From Candidatus Heimdallarchaeota archaeon (GTDB lineage: Archaea > Asgardarchaeota > Heimdallarchaeia > JABLTI01): a stretch of DNA of 64,000 nt. The stretch spans positions 1-64,000 of the forward strand of contig JAGXNT010000054.1 of NCBI GenBank assembly GCA_019894765.1. Reading direction: 5' to 3'. The position numbers were made by a program, and so were the translations under genes. The notes beneath the pieces are model-generated. The model did not search any database, had not been told where the DNA came from, and worked only from the letters and a program-made list of their open reading frames with translations. Below, one piece after another: positions 17,964 to 25,972 of the stretch (position 1 is the stretch's first letter; each line of letters starts with the position of its first letter).

Positions 17964-19253
17964 ATGAAATTCCCTCAAATACGCGAGTTACTTACCGGGA
18001 AGCAAGCCGGAAAGAAAGTAGTACTTCGTGGATGGGTAGCCAGAAAAAGAAGTAGCAAAAAGATTGCTTTTCTTACTATCCGAGATTCCACAGGCAGGAT
18101 TCAAGTATCAATTGTTCATGAGAATAATGAGGAGAATTACGATATCGCTGATAAGGTTGGTTATGAAGCAGCGGTTATGATTGAAGGACTTCTCAGTGAA
18201 GATGATCGAGCGCCTGGTGGTTTTGAAATCAAAGCATCAAAGATTGAGATCATTGGTCCTTCAGAGAACTTTCCGATATCCAAGGATCAGAGTCAAGAAT
18301 TCCTCTTAGATGTTAGGCATTTAGCTTTGCGTTCTGAACGATTGACTGCTATGTTAAAGATTAATTCCTCAGTTTTTGAAGGATTACATGGTTATCTTCG
18401 AAAAGAAGGCTACACAGAAGTACAACCTCCTATGTTCACCACAGCTGGTTCTGAGGGGGGTTCCACTTTGTTTGAGCTCAAGTATTTTGACAAGATGGTT
18501 TATCTTAGTCAGAGTTGGCAATTGTATGCGGAGAACTTCATTTATGCTCTCGAGAAAGCCTATACCATTGCCCCCTCATTTCGAGCTGAGAAGTCTAAAA
18601 CTGCAAGACACGTAACTGAGTACTGGCATGCAGAAGTAGAAGCTACTTGGATGGATTTTGAAGGACTTCTGGAATTAATGGAAAACGTGATTAGTGCTAT
18701 CTGTAAGAATGTTGCAGAGAAAAATGAGCACGAACTCAAGGTTCTCAAACGCGATCCAAAAGAATTACTTAAAATCAAACCACCCTTTCCAAGAATAACC
18801 TATGCAGAAGCTCTTGAGTTACTCAAGAAGCAAGAAATTGACATTCCTTACGGAGCAGATCTTGGCGGAAGAGAAGAAAGAGCTATTGGCAAATTCTTTG
18901 ATAAGCCTGTTATTGTAACAAGATATCCTCGAGAGATTATGGCTTTTTATAAGAAAGTGGATCCTGAGAATCCTAAGGTTTGTTTAAATGCTAACTTACT
19001 TGCTCCTGAGGTTGGTGAAATCATTGATGGGTCAGAACGAGAATCCGATATGAACAAGATTCTTGAAAGTCTTAAACATGAAGGATTAGATCCAAAGGAT
19101 TATGACTTTTATTTGGATACCAGAAGATATGGTTCTGTTCCTCACGCAGGTTTTGGTATGGGCGTAGCTCGTGTTGTCATGTGGTTATGTGGATTTGACA
19201 CAATAAAAGATGCTATCGCATTTCCAAGAACAATGACTCGAGTAAAACCGTAA
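17964..19253 (+). CDS. asnS: Asparaginyl-tRNA synthetase, archaeal class IIb
   Basis: 429 aa from ATG 17964, chosen because GGTGATT ends four nucleotides upstream. An N-terminal OB-fold anticodon-binding domain (about 1-110) is followed by the class II core: motif 2 PSFRAEKSKTARHVTEYWH and motif 3 HAGFGMGVARVVMWL. The SWQLYAENFIYALEK block and the AFYKKVDPENPK insertion match archaeal AsnRS rather than AspRS, where GGAELFPV and PQLYKQ would be expected. Direct charging of tRNA-Asn would make the GatCAB amidotransferase route unnecessary for asparagine. A strong hairpin-T terminator follows. Confidence 0.9.
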   Translation: MKFPQIRELLTGKQAGKKVVLRGWVARKRSSKKIAFLTIRDSTGRIQVSIVHENNEENYDIADKVGYEAAVMIEGLLSEDDRAPGGFEIKASKIEIIGPSENFPISKDQSQEFLLDVRHLALRSERLTAMLKINSSVFEGLHGYLRKEGYTEVQPPMFTTAGSEGGSTLFELKYFDKMVYLSQSWQLYAENFIYALEKAYTIAPSFRAEKSKTARHVTEYWHAEVEATWMDFEGLLELMENVISAICKNVAEKNEHELKVLKRDPKELLKIKPPFPRITYAEALELLKKQEIDIPYGADLGGREERAIGKFFDKPVIVTRYPREIMAFYKKVDPENPKVCLNANLLAPEVGEIIDGSERESDMNKILESLKHEGLDPKDYDFYLDTRRYGSVPHAGFGMGVARVVMWLCGFDTIKDAIAFPRTMTRVKP

Positions 19254-19290
19254 AAAGAGATTGTATTCTCTTTTTTCATTATTTTTTTAT
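19252..19290 (+). terminator. Terminator of asnS
   Basis: A perfect 9-bp stem (AAAAAGAGA at 19252-19260, TCTCTTTTT at 19267-19275) with a 6-nt loop overlaps the asnS stop codon. It runs straight into T-rich sequence to about 19290. Confidence 0.65.
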
Positions 19291-19381
19291 GTGTAGGAAA
19301 GATATTTTTCAAGCAAAATATCCTTAGTGAAATAATAGAGAAAACTTAATAGGTTTACAGAAGTGAAAGAAATCGATTATA

Positions 19382-19900
19382 ATGACTAATTCTACTTCAA
19401 AAGTGGGGTTTTTTGGTGCCTATCGAGTTGCAGGAGTTCTTATCAAAGATGAAAAAATATTACTTTTTACTGATGATTTAGCAGATTCTTGGCATATTCC
19501 AGGTGGTCTAGTAAAGATATTTGAGTCTTCAGAACAAGCTATTAAGAGAGAGTTCCAAGAAGAAATTAGGATTAATGTTACTGTTGAAAGACTCTTATGG
19601 GTGGTAGAAAGTTCCTTTGTTTTTGACAATAAGAATTATCATGGAATAGAGTTAACATTCTTAGTGAGTGCATCAGATTTCGATGAAAAAATGACACAAA
19701 ATGAATTTTATGGTTTAGAAGATGATTTAGATTCACCTGAAGGCAGATACAAGTATCAGAAAGATTTGAAACTAACTTTTAGGTGGTTCCATCCATCAGA
19801 ATTGGACTCAAACACGATTAAACCTAAAATTTATCATGAAGCACTTAAGAATATCCCAGATCATCCTAAGCTTATAAGAAATCTCGAAGTTGAAAAATAA
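19382..19900 (+). CDS. NUDIX hydrolase
   Basis: 172 aa with a complete Nudix box, G-x5-E-x7-REFQEEI, beginning in PGGLVKIFE near residue 41. The two acidic EE residues bind the metal. The family hydrolyses nucleoside diphosphates linked to another moiety. Upstream strands (RVAGVLIKDEKILLFTDD) and the SWHIPGG entry are typical of MutT/ADP-ribose pyrophosphatase-like members, but substrate specificity cannot be read. A proline/acid-rich loop (DDLDSPEG) near residue 120 is an insertion. It stands between asnS and rpoN on the same strand. Confidence 0.9.
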   Translation: MTNSTSKVGFFGAYRVAGVLIKDEKILLFTDDLADSWHIPGGLVKIFESSEQAIKREFQEEIRINVTVERLLWVVESSFVFDNKNYHGIELTFLVSASDFDEKMTQNEFYGLEDDLDSPEGRYKYQKDLKLTFRWFHPSELDSNTIKPKIYHEALKNIPDHPKLIRNLEVEK

Positions 19901-20010
19901 GAAGCTTTAATACAAATGTTATAAAATCTATAGAAAGACTATAAAAGAGGTTCATTGGTTCCTCACTCAGTGAAAACCACTCCAAAAAGAGCAAGGAGTA
20001 ATAGTAAAAC

Positions 20011-20220
20011 ATGATTCCAGTTAGATGTTTAAGTTGTGGTAAAGTTGTGGGTGACAAGTACGAAGAATTCGAACGAAGAAACGCAGCTGGAGAAGACCCA
20101 GGTAAAGTATTAGATGAAATGGGTTTAGATAAGTATTGTTGCAGAAGGATGATCATTGCTCACAGTGATCTAATAGATGAATTTCTTCAATTTGAATACC
20201 CAAGAAAGAAAGAAGTTTAA
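20011..20220 (+). CDS. rpo10: DNA-directed RNA polymerase subunit Rpo10 (RpoN)
   Basis: 69 aa, the standard length of archaeal Rpo10, the homologue of eukaryotic Rpb10. The zinc knuckle is formed by C7-x2-C10 near the N-terminus and the paired cysteines in KYCCRRM (about 44-45). It stabilises the Rpo3/Rpo11 assembly platform of RNA polymerase. In many archaea the gene lies in an rpsI-rplM cluster; here it stands alone between a NUDIX gene and a convergent membrane gene. AAGGAG lies about 13 nt before the ATG. It is strong evidence that the host is an archaeon. Confidence 0.96.
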   Translation: MIPVRCLSCGKVVGDKYEEFERRNAAGEDPGKVLDEMGLDKYCCRRMIIAHSDLIDEFLQFEYPRKKEV

Positions 20221-20241
20221 ATCTACTTCTTTTCCCATATT

Positions 20242-20883
20242 TTAATTCTTATTTTCTTTTGTTTCTACAATTTCATTTCTTAGTAGAATTTTTCCACTAA
20301 GGAGTAGGAAGAACAATACGGATAAACAGACAGCAATTCTTTGTGTATAGGCTTGTCCAAAAAACCAGCGAGTAGCAATATTGAATATTTGCATAAAGAC
20401 TGCTAGAAAACCAATTATTGGATAAAAGATGGAAATCGACTTGTCATATTTTAAGAAATATATTGATGCGTATGATGTTAGTACTCCTCCCGATAAATAA
20501 AATATCAGAGCAACTATATAATGAAATTCAGGAAATTGATCCTGTGAGAAAGCACCAACTCCAACTAATGATAAACAAGTAATAACCACTAAAATAATGA
20601 AAATTATTTGCTTCTTTTTATCCTTGAAGTAATCAATCATTAGGATTAGCGCAATAAACAAAGAAGCACCATAGAAGATAATTCCAGTATTAAAGAGAAT
20701 CTTAGCTTTATTGCTGTCTAAAACTAGTTCACTTAACTCCCAATCTCTTAATATGAATCCCACTTCATGTGCATAATAATGAGCTAATCCAACAAGAACA
20801 ATAAAAACTACTGAACCAAGAATTGAAATTAAAAAACCAACAAAATTGAAGGTTTTTTTGAACTTCTGATTTGATTCAAACAT
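20242..20883 (-). CDS. DUF998-like six-span membrane protein
   Basis: 213 aa with six hydrophobic segments. The sequence VGVGAFSQD followed by FHYIVALIFYLSGG is like the loop and span signature of DUF998 membrane proteins, whose function is unknown. It starts 16 bp downstream of the DUF89 gene on the same strand, and the pair may be an operon. It is convergent with rpo10. No catalytic residues can be pointed to. Confidence 0.7.
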   Translation of the reverse strand: MFESNQKFKKTFNFVGFLISILGSVVFIVLVGLAHYYAHEVGFILRDWELSELVLDSNKAKILFNTGIIFYGASLFIALILMIDYFKDKKKQIIFIILVVITCLSLVGVGAFSQDQFPEFHYIVALIFYLSGGVLTSYASIYFLKYDKSISIFYPIIGFLAVFMQIFNIATRWFFGQAYTQRIAVCLSVLFFLLLSGKILLRNEIVETKENKN

Positions 20884-20899
20884 AATTAGTCATCCTTTT

Positions 20900-21838
20900 C
20901 TAATCAACAATTTCTTTGAAAGAATCGTCTTTGTTTAGGTTGAAAGGGTACATTTTCCTAACAATATTGGATCCAAGAGGTACACTCAAATTTCCTGTAA
21001 TTACATCACATTTTGTTCTCATGATACAAAAAGTGGGTGGAAATTGAAAATCAGGAAAACGCTTGAGATTGTTTAAAGTAGTTTCAAAATTAGATTGACC
21101 CTTGACTATGAGTAAATCACATTCTTTTATTAATTCATTAAAGCGATCAGATGTTTGATGTAAGTTCCATCCAAAGGATGAACTAACAGTGAAAGTTTCA
21201 GTTGCATATTCTGGCAAACCATCTCTAACAAAATCATCCATAGTGCAATCATTTGCTATTGGTGCTCCTTTTAATCCAAAGTAGACTGTCTTATTCAATT
21301 CATTTACCAAAAATTTAACTACTAAATTATCTACAACAACCTCTCCACAATTATCTGACAAGTAGATAATAGAATCTGTTTTCAAAACTAAATCATACAA
21401 TTCATTAAAATGATCAATAGCTAATCCTTCTTTTGGAAAATTATCAATGTTTTTCGCGATTTCATCTAGATCAACACTATGTCCACCGGTGCTGAAATCT
21501 ACCATATTGGCTGCAATTGAATATAGAACTAATTTGAACAATTTCTCCTTTTGAGCTAGATTGGACAAGGATTTTTCTATCTTGGGAATTAATTTTACAA
21601 AATAATCATCGCTTTCAATTTTTATTTGCAAAAAGGGATCTTTAGTTCCGGTCTTTTGTGCGATTATTGAGAAAATCTCAGTCGAGAAATCTGGCAATTT
21701 CAAGCAGTCAAATTGTTCCTTTGTGTAATCAGATATTTCCTTGATCAATCTTTTTCTTAGCTCTACGTCAGTTGTTGATAGTTCAACAGCTTTCACAGTT
21801 ATTTCATTCAAACATTCGAGACACTTTGGATTTGGCAT
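20900..21838 (-). CDS. DUF89 damage-control phosphatase-like protein
   Basis: 312 aa of the DUF89/ARMT1 family. The N-terminal C-x2-C (PKCLEC) and later CLKLP suit the archaeal metal-binding subgroup. The metal-binding core is seen in YLSDNCGEVVVDNL near residue 163, with the conserved Asp and Asn, and the KG segment in DLLIVKGQSNFETT near 245. Family members are metal-dependent phosphatases that remove damaged or overflow sugar phosphates. The natural substrate here is not known. The aglB terminator lies just upstream, so this gene has its own promoter in the 115-bp gap. Confidence 0.88.
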   Translation of the reverse strand: MPNPKCLECLNEITVKAVELSTTDVELRKRLIKEISDYTKEQFDCLKLPDFSTEIFSIIAQKTGTKDPFLQIKIESDDYFVKLIPKIEKSLSNLAQKEKLFKLVLYSIAANMVDFSTGGHSVDLDEIAKNIDNFPKEGLAIDHFNELYDLVLKTDSIIYLSDNCGEVVVDNLVVKFLVNELNKTVYFGLKGAPIANDCTMDDFVRDGLPEYATETFTVSSSFGWNLHQTSDRFNELIKECDLLIVKGQSNFETTLNNLKRFPDFQFPPTFCIMRTKCDVITGNLSVPLGSNIVRKMYPFNLNKDDSFKEIVD

Positions 21839-21894
21839 GATTGCTCTCCTAGTTGCTTGTATTGATATTTACTTTTAAAATTGCTGGGAGATTA

Positions 21895-21937
21895 AAGAAA
21901 TAAAAAGAAGAGGAGTAAAGGATTTGTCCTTTTACTC
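21895..21937 (-). terminator. Terminator of aglB
   Basis: Immediately after the aglB stop the minus strand can fold GAGTAAAAGGA with TCCTTTACTC (plus 21913-21937, one bulged A, 4-nt loop). A T-rich stretch follows on the minus strand to about 21895. Confidence 0.6.
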
Positions 21938-21952
21938 ATACTATATTTTTCA

Positions 21953-24118
21953 TTAGTAATGTACTTGGTAGATTCGGAGCATGGCAAATTTAGATTGGAA
22001 GACTAATTGGAAATTATGTAGATCAGCTAAGCCGATATCGGGAGCATTTGCTAGCTCGCCACCTCGCCATGATTGCATACCACCAACGTCTTGTCCACCA
22101 TAGGTGCCGTCAGCATTGAGATTCAAAGCACAGAGTTTGTATATTACTGAATCCCAGAAGGCAGGTTGGAAACCACCTGTTTCTCCTACATCAGGACTTT
22201 CAATATAGTAGTTTTTGTAAGTAATCCCAAGATCATATAAGGTTCGGTTACCATAAGTTTCTCCGATTTGCATCATCCAACGTGATTTTGAAATATCATT
22301 ACTTCTAGATCCGATTGTTCCAGGGCTTAGAACTAATACGTAATCGACATTATACTTCTTCATGAGTTTAATTGAAGATGATTCGTTATGTATTAGCATA
22401 GCACCTATCACACCGATATGCGTTGAGTTAATCGTAGCATTATCCACAAGCGTAGTACAATTACCTAGAACCCGTATTTGATATCCATAATCCCACCAAC
22501 TCAGTACTAATGGTGGTTTTTCTCCAGGTTGATATGGAGCAACATTTAATCTGAGGAACTCATAGGCCTCTTGATAATCATGGGCAAGGAATTGTTGACC
22601 TTGTGAAGTTGTTAACCGTGGTGTTAATTCATGGTTAAAGTAGTATTGCCTATTTGCCATATTTACACTAAATATTACATTGAGCATTAAAGTAATAGCA
22701 ATAAAGGCATATGCAACAGCAATTAACTCTTTTCCGATTTGTTTTGTAGCGCGTCTTTTTCTTCTGGAAATGGTGAATCGTTCTTGAAAGATTAATGCAA
22801 ACGGACGAATTACTTCGTCGAGTGTATAACCTGCAACTACTGCAGCTGCTGGGGTAATAATAAGTGCTAGTCTTACCATTGAACCTCCAAAGTATACACC
22901 GGTTAATCCCATTAATAACAAGAAAACAGTTTTCTCATTTGGTTTCTTTATACAGAAGTAGAATCCTAAAGGCAGGAAGAAGACCATGATGTAGATGTTA
23001 AAGAAGATGCTTGCCCAAGAAGAAGTAAGATTTTCCGCTACTGATTCTACTAAAGGCAGCGATTCGGCAAGTGTTGGAAAGATTGTTCTCAGGAATTTTG
23101 AAGCTACAGGAGCTATATCTCCTGTTATATACAAAACTATTACAGCAATAATACCCACACCAATTAATCCGAATATGCTATATTTTGCAATTTTTTTCAG
23201 TTTTTCTACACTTATGTTCTTTTGTAGTTCTTGATACAGAGTGATCATAATCATTCCAACGATGACTATTACAGGTAGAAGTTGTTCCGTTGATGTAACG
23301 AAATCCACGCCGTTTCTAGGAATCAAAGAACCAATCATTATTCCAAGTAAGATTGTTATCGAGTAAGATGAAAGTAATCTTCTTGAGTATTTTTTGAGTA
23401 AAATCATAACCACTGCATATACAGCGAGTAAATCATAGGCGTACCGATAAGCACCCCAGGTTATACTTAACCCACCTAAACACAAACCAGCTAGAACACT
23501 ATGTACTATACTGTCTTTCGTTAATCCTTTGACAAAGAAGTAGAATGTCAGAAACATCAGAAATATTCCAACACATTCATTGTCATAGAATCCAACGATC
23601 GTTCTACTTAAGAAACCTTCAGCCATAGTCAAAAAGAACGCTGCAAATACACCAGTTCTTTTACTGTGAAGAGCTGAACCTAGCTTGTATATAACTAGTA
23701 TAGTGGCAGTTCCAAAGATAGCAGGCACAAAATAGGAGACAGTTAATAGAGTTGTACCAAATCCAAAAAATAATGCTATTTTATAGAAAATAACCGCGGT
23801 AATTGGAATAACAATATACAAGGTTTTGCCCATTTCTTTACCCATCGGATACCATGAAGTTGTATCATACCAATTCATGAATTCCCCGAGACCATTCTCT
23901 AAGATGTATTCAGCACTACGGTATTGTACCCAAGGATCTAATCCTTTGAGTAAAATATCTGTTGAAAATATTGGTAGAATTCTCAGGAGAAATGCTCCGA
24001 GAACTATCAAAGTTAAACTGAGATACAATAAAAGATGTTCTCGTTTGACTTGTGGTCTACTGATCCTTGAATCTATGGCATCCCACACTCTGCTAAAGAA
24101 GGCTTTCACTTGTGACAA
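21953..24118 (-). CDS. aglB: Oligosaccharyltransferase AglB (STT3 family)
   Basis: 721 aa, a GT66 family catalytic subunit that transfers a lipid-linked glycan to Asn in N-x-S/T sequons outside the cell membrane. About thirteen membrane spans occupy residues 30-480. The first acidic motif is in KGLDPW (D61), the second is in FYDNE near residue 177, and the soluble C-terminal domain carries the diagnostic WWDYG near residue 544. The start ATG lies in a basic cytoplasmic N-terminus. Other glycosylation genes are not adjacent. Candidate substrates with many sequons are the surface proteins encoded at 11500-12855 and 51750-52679. Confidence 0.95.
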   Translation of the reverse strand: MSQVKAFFSRVWDAIDSRISRPQVKREHLLLYLSLTLIVLGAFLLRILPIFSTDILLKGLDPWVQYRSAEYILENGLGEFMNWYDTTSWYPMGKEMGKTLYIVIPITAVIFYKIALFFGFGTTLLTVSYFVPAIFGTATILVIYKLGSALHSKRTGVFAAFFLTMAEGFLSRTIVGFYDNECVGIFLMFLTFYFFVKGLTKDSIVHSVLAGLCLGGLSITWGAYRYAYDLLAVYAVVMILLKKYSRRLLSSYSITILLGIMIGSLIPRNGVDFVTSTEQLLPVIVIVGMIMITLYQELQKNISVEKLKKIAKYSIFGLIGVGIIAVIVLYITGDIAPVASKFLRTIFPTLAESLPLVESVAENLTSSWASIFFNIYIMVFFLPLGFYFCIKKPNEKTVFLLLMGLTGVYFGGSMVRLALIITPAAAVVAGYTLDEVIRPFALIFQERFTISRRKRRATKQIGKELIAVAYAFIAITLMLNVIFSVNMANRQYYFNHELTPRLTTSQGQQFLAHDYQEAYEFLRLNVAPYQPGEKPPLVLSWWDYGYQIRVLGNCTTLVDNATINSTHIGVIGAMLIHNESSSIKLMKKYNVDYVLVLSPGTIGSRSNDISKSRWMMQIGETYGNRTLYDLGITYKNYYIESPDVGETGGFQPAFWDSVIYKLCALNLNADGTYGGQDVGGMQSWRGGELANAPDIGLADLHNFQLVFQSKFAMLRIYQVHY

Positions 24119-24279
24119 TTGTATCGACCTGCGTATTGTATTTCATTCGCAAATTCTTTTTGCTTATTTTTATGTTTCATGAAAGATATTTAATTCTTTC
24201 TAGAGTTTCACTAACTGAGGATTTTTAATAGTTTCTTCCTCTATGAACAAATCGTTTAGTTTGAATTGCATTGCTATTT

Positions 24280-24313
24280 TGAAGAAAGAAAAAGAGGAGG
24301 AGATAAAATCTCC
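24280..24313 (-). terminator. Terminator of the zinc-ribbon/membrane operon
   Basis: On the minus strand GGAGA-TTTTA-TCTCC (plus 24299-24313) is followed by a T-rich tract (plus 24281-24297). It lies just after the stop of the 24329-25972 gene and ahead of the aglB promoter. Confidence 0.6.
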
Positions 24314-24328
24314 ATATTTAATGTAGGT

Positions 24329-25972
24329 TTATTCTGGAATTGCTTTAGCTTCTTGTTGTGATTTCTCTCGTTTTTCAGACCAACGGAAGAGGTAGATGCA
24401 GACCATCAGTACGACTGCTAGAATCATAAATGCTATACCGATTCGCCATTGTTTTTCATCCAAGAATTGCATAAGTACTTCGATAATAGATTTCGCTACG
24501 TCCATTAATATTATAATTAACCCGGTACGACGTAAGAAAAGCCTGTCGAAAATTAATCCTAGAGTAAATAAGAACAATCCTATTCCTGCCCACACAATTT
24601 CACTATATAAAAATTGAGATGCGAAATTAATTGAGAAATACAATTGGGATGAAACCATAAGAATCAGTGAACCAGCAAGTGTTAAGGTTGTAGTTAGTGG
24701 TTCTCCTTTCAGTAATAATTCATTGAATACCGCAAAAATAACGATAGCACCAGAAATCGCCATGAGTATTATCAGATTATTACTGTATTGAAGTGTAGTA
24801 AACTCACCAAGTGTTAAAGCCAAGAATAAGTTAGACAAAAGCAATGAGCTTATTGTTGCAAATCGAATTGTTAATGGTATTGTTGCACCAAAGAAAATTA
24901 ATGAAATAATAAGTCCGTTCAAGAGATTTAAGTCATATTTTTCTACAAACATTACTTGTGACATCGCAACAAAGGAAAGATAAGTTCCCCAGAGGATCAT
25001 ATCTTTTGACAAGAGTTCTTTATTCTTGAAGAGTGAATATGTTCTTAATGATAGTTCATCCTTTTCTCTTGGATAATATTTGATTACTAGAATAGTTATT
25101 GTATAGAGGACCAATGGTAAAAGTAAACCATAGTTGACAATCGCTGCTTTAGTTGTAGAACTTGTAATCCACGAAAACGCATAGTTGAAGGTATATGAGA
25201 AAACAACAAATCCAACTTCGATAATGGCTATGTTTCCTAAGAATCGTCCTACATTGAAATCTTCTTTTGGTACTGCTAAAATTATGGATACTACAGCTGC
25301 TCCTAGAAGTATGATAGCACAAATTAGCGAGAACACATTAGCATTTGATGCTCCTTCTGGGCGAATAATTGGCCCTAAGGAACTTATTATTACTAATAGG
25401 ATTGTATACAAAATATTCAATCCTGTTTTTTCTTTGTTCTTAATAATTACAGCTGTTATCGCAGCAGCCCAGAACAACCACAGAAATGAGACAACATTAT
25501 ATTCTTTGCTTGTAGCTACAAATCCTTGATTGAACTTCATGAACGTTGTTAGAACAAACATGGTAATTGCTGAGAATAGGATAGTGATTATTGTTTGAGT
25601 ATCATCGTCTTGTAAGAAGACTAAAGTGAAGTAGAAAATACAATAGACAATAAATATCACAGTAACGCTTATCGTACCTGCTAAACCGCCTATTATACCA
25701 CCAACAACAATTAAGGATAGAAAAGGAATGGGTATGAGATATTTTGCGTTTTCTTTCTGTAAATAAATAAACCCAATAGTTCCCACTGAGATTATTCCAT
25801 ATATGACCACGGAAACCCAAGTTTTAGTAAAAGCGTTTGATGCTTCAAATGCAATATATAGCAAGTGAATTACTGTCAAAGTAATAATTTGATGTGGTGT
25901 TTTTGCTAAATCGAATTTTCTTGTTTTCTTTTCAGCGTCTTCCATTACGACTTCTTTGTCTGACTTATTCAA
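24329..25972 (-). CDS. Polytopic membrane protein (about 18 spans), unknown
   Basis: About 547 aa from TTG 25972. That start has GGAGG nine nucleotides upstream and overlaps the stop of the preceding gene, so translation is coupled; ATG 25945 is the alternative. A short acidic/basic N-terminus (MEDAEKKTRKFD) leads into some eighteen closely spaced hydrophobic segments and a basic C-terminal tail. The composition and architecture resemble DUF2157/DUF2339-type membrane proteins, whose function is unknown. It is the second gene of an operon with the zinc-ribbon membrane protein encoded at 25965-28331 and is followed by a terminator. Confidence 0.75.
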   Translation of the reverse strand: MNKSDKEVVMEDAEKKTRKFDLAKTPHQIITLTVIHLLYIAFEASNAFTKTWVSVVIYGIISVGTIGFIYLQKENAKYLIPIPFLSLIVVGGIIGGLAGTISVTVIFIVYCIFYFTLVFLQDDDTQTIITILFSAITMFVLTTFMKFNQGFVATSKEYNVVSFLWLFWAAAITAVIIKNKEKTGLNILYTILLVIISSLGPIIRPEGASNANVFSLICAIILLGAAVVSIILAVPKEDFNVGRFLGNIAIIEVGFVVFSYTFNYAFSWITSSTTKAAIVNYGLLLPLVLYTITILVIKYYPREKDELSLRTYSLFKNKELLSKDMILWGTYLSFVAMSQVMFVEKYDLNLLNGLIISLIFFGATIPLTIRFATISSLLLSNLFLALTLGEFTTLQYSNNLIILMAISGAIVIFAVFNELLLKGEPLTTTLTLAGSLILMVSSQLYFSINFASQFLYSEIVWAGIGLFLFTLGLIFDRLFLRRTGLIIILMDVAKSIIEVLMQFLDEKQWRIGIAFMILAVVLMVCIYLFRWSEKREKSQQEAKAIPE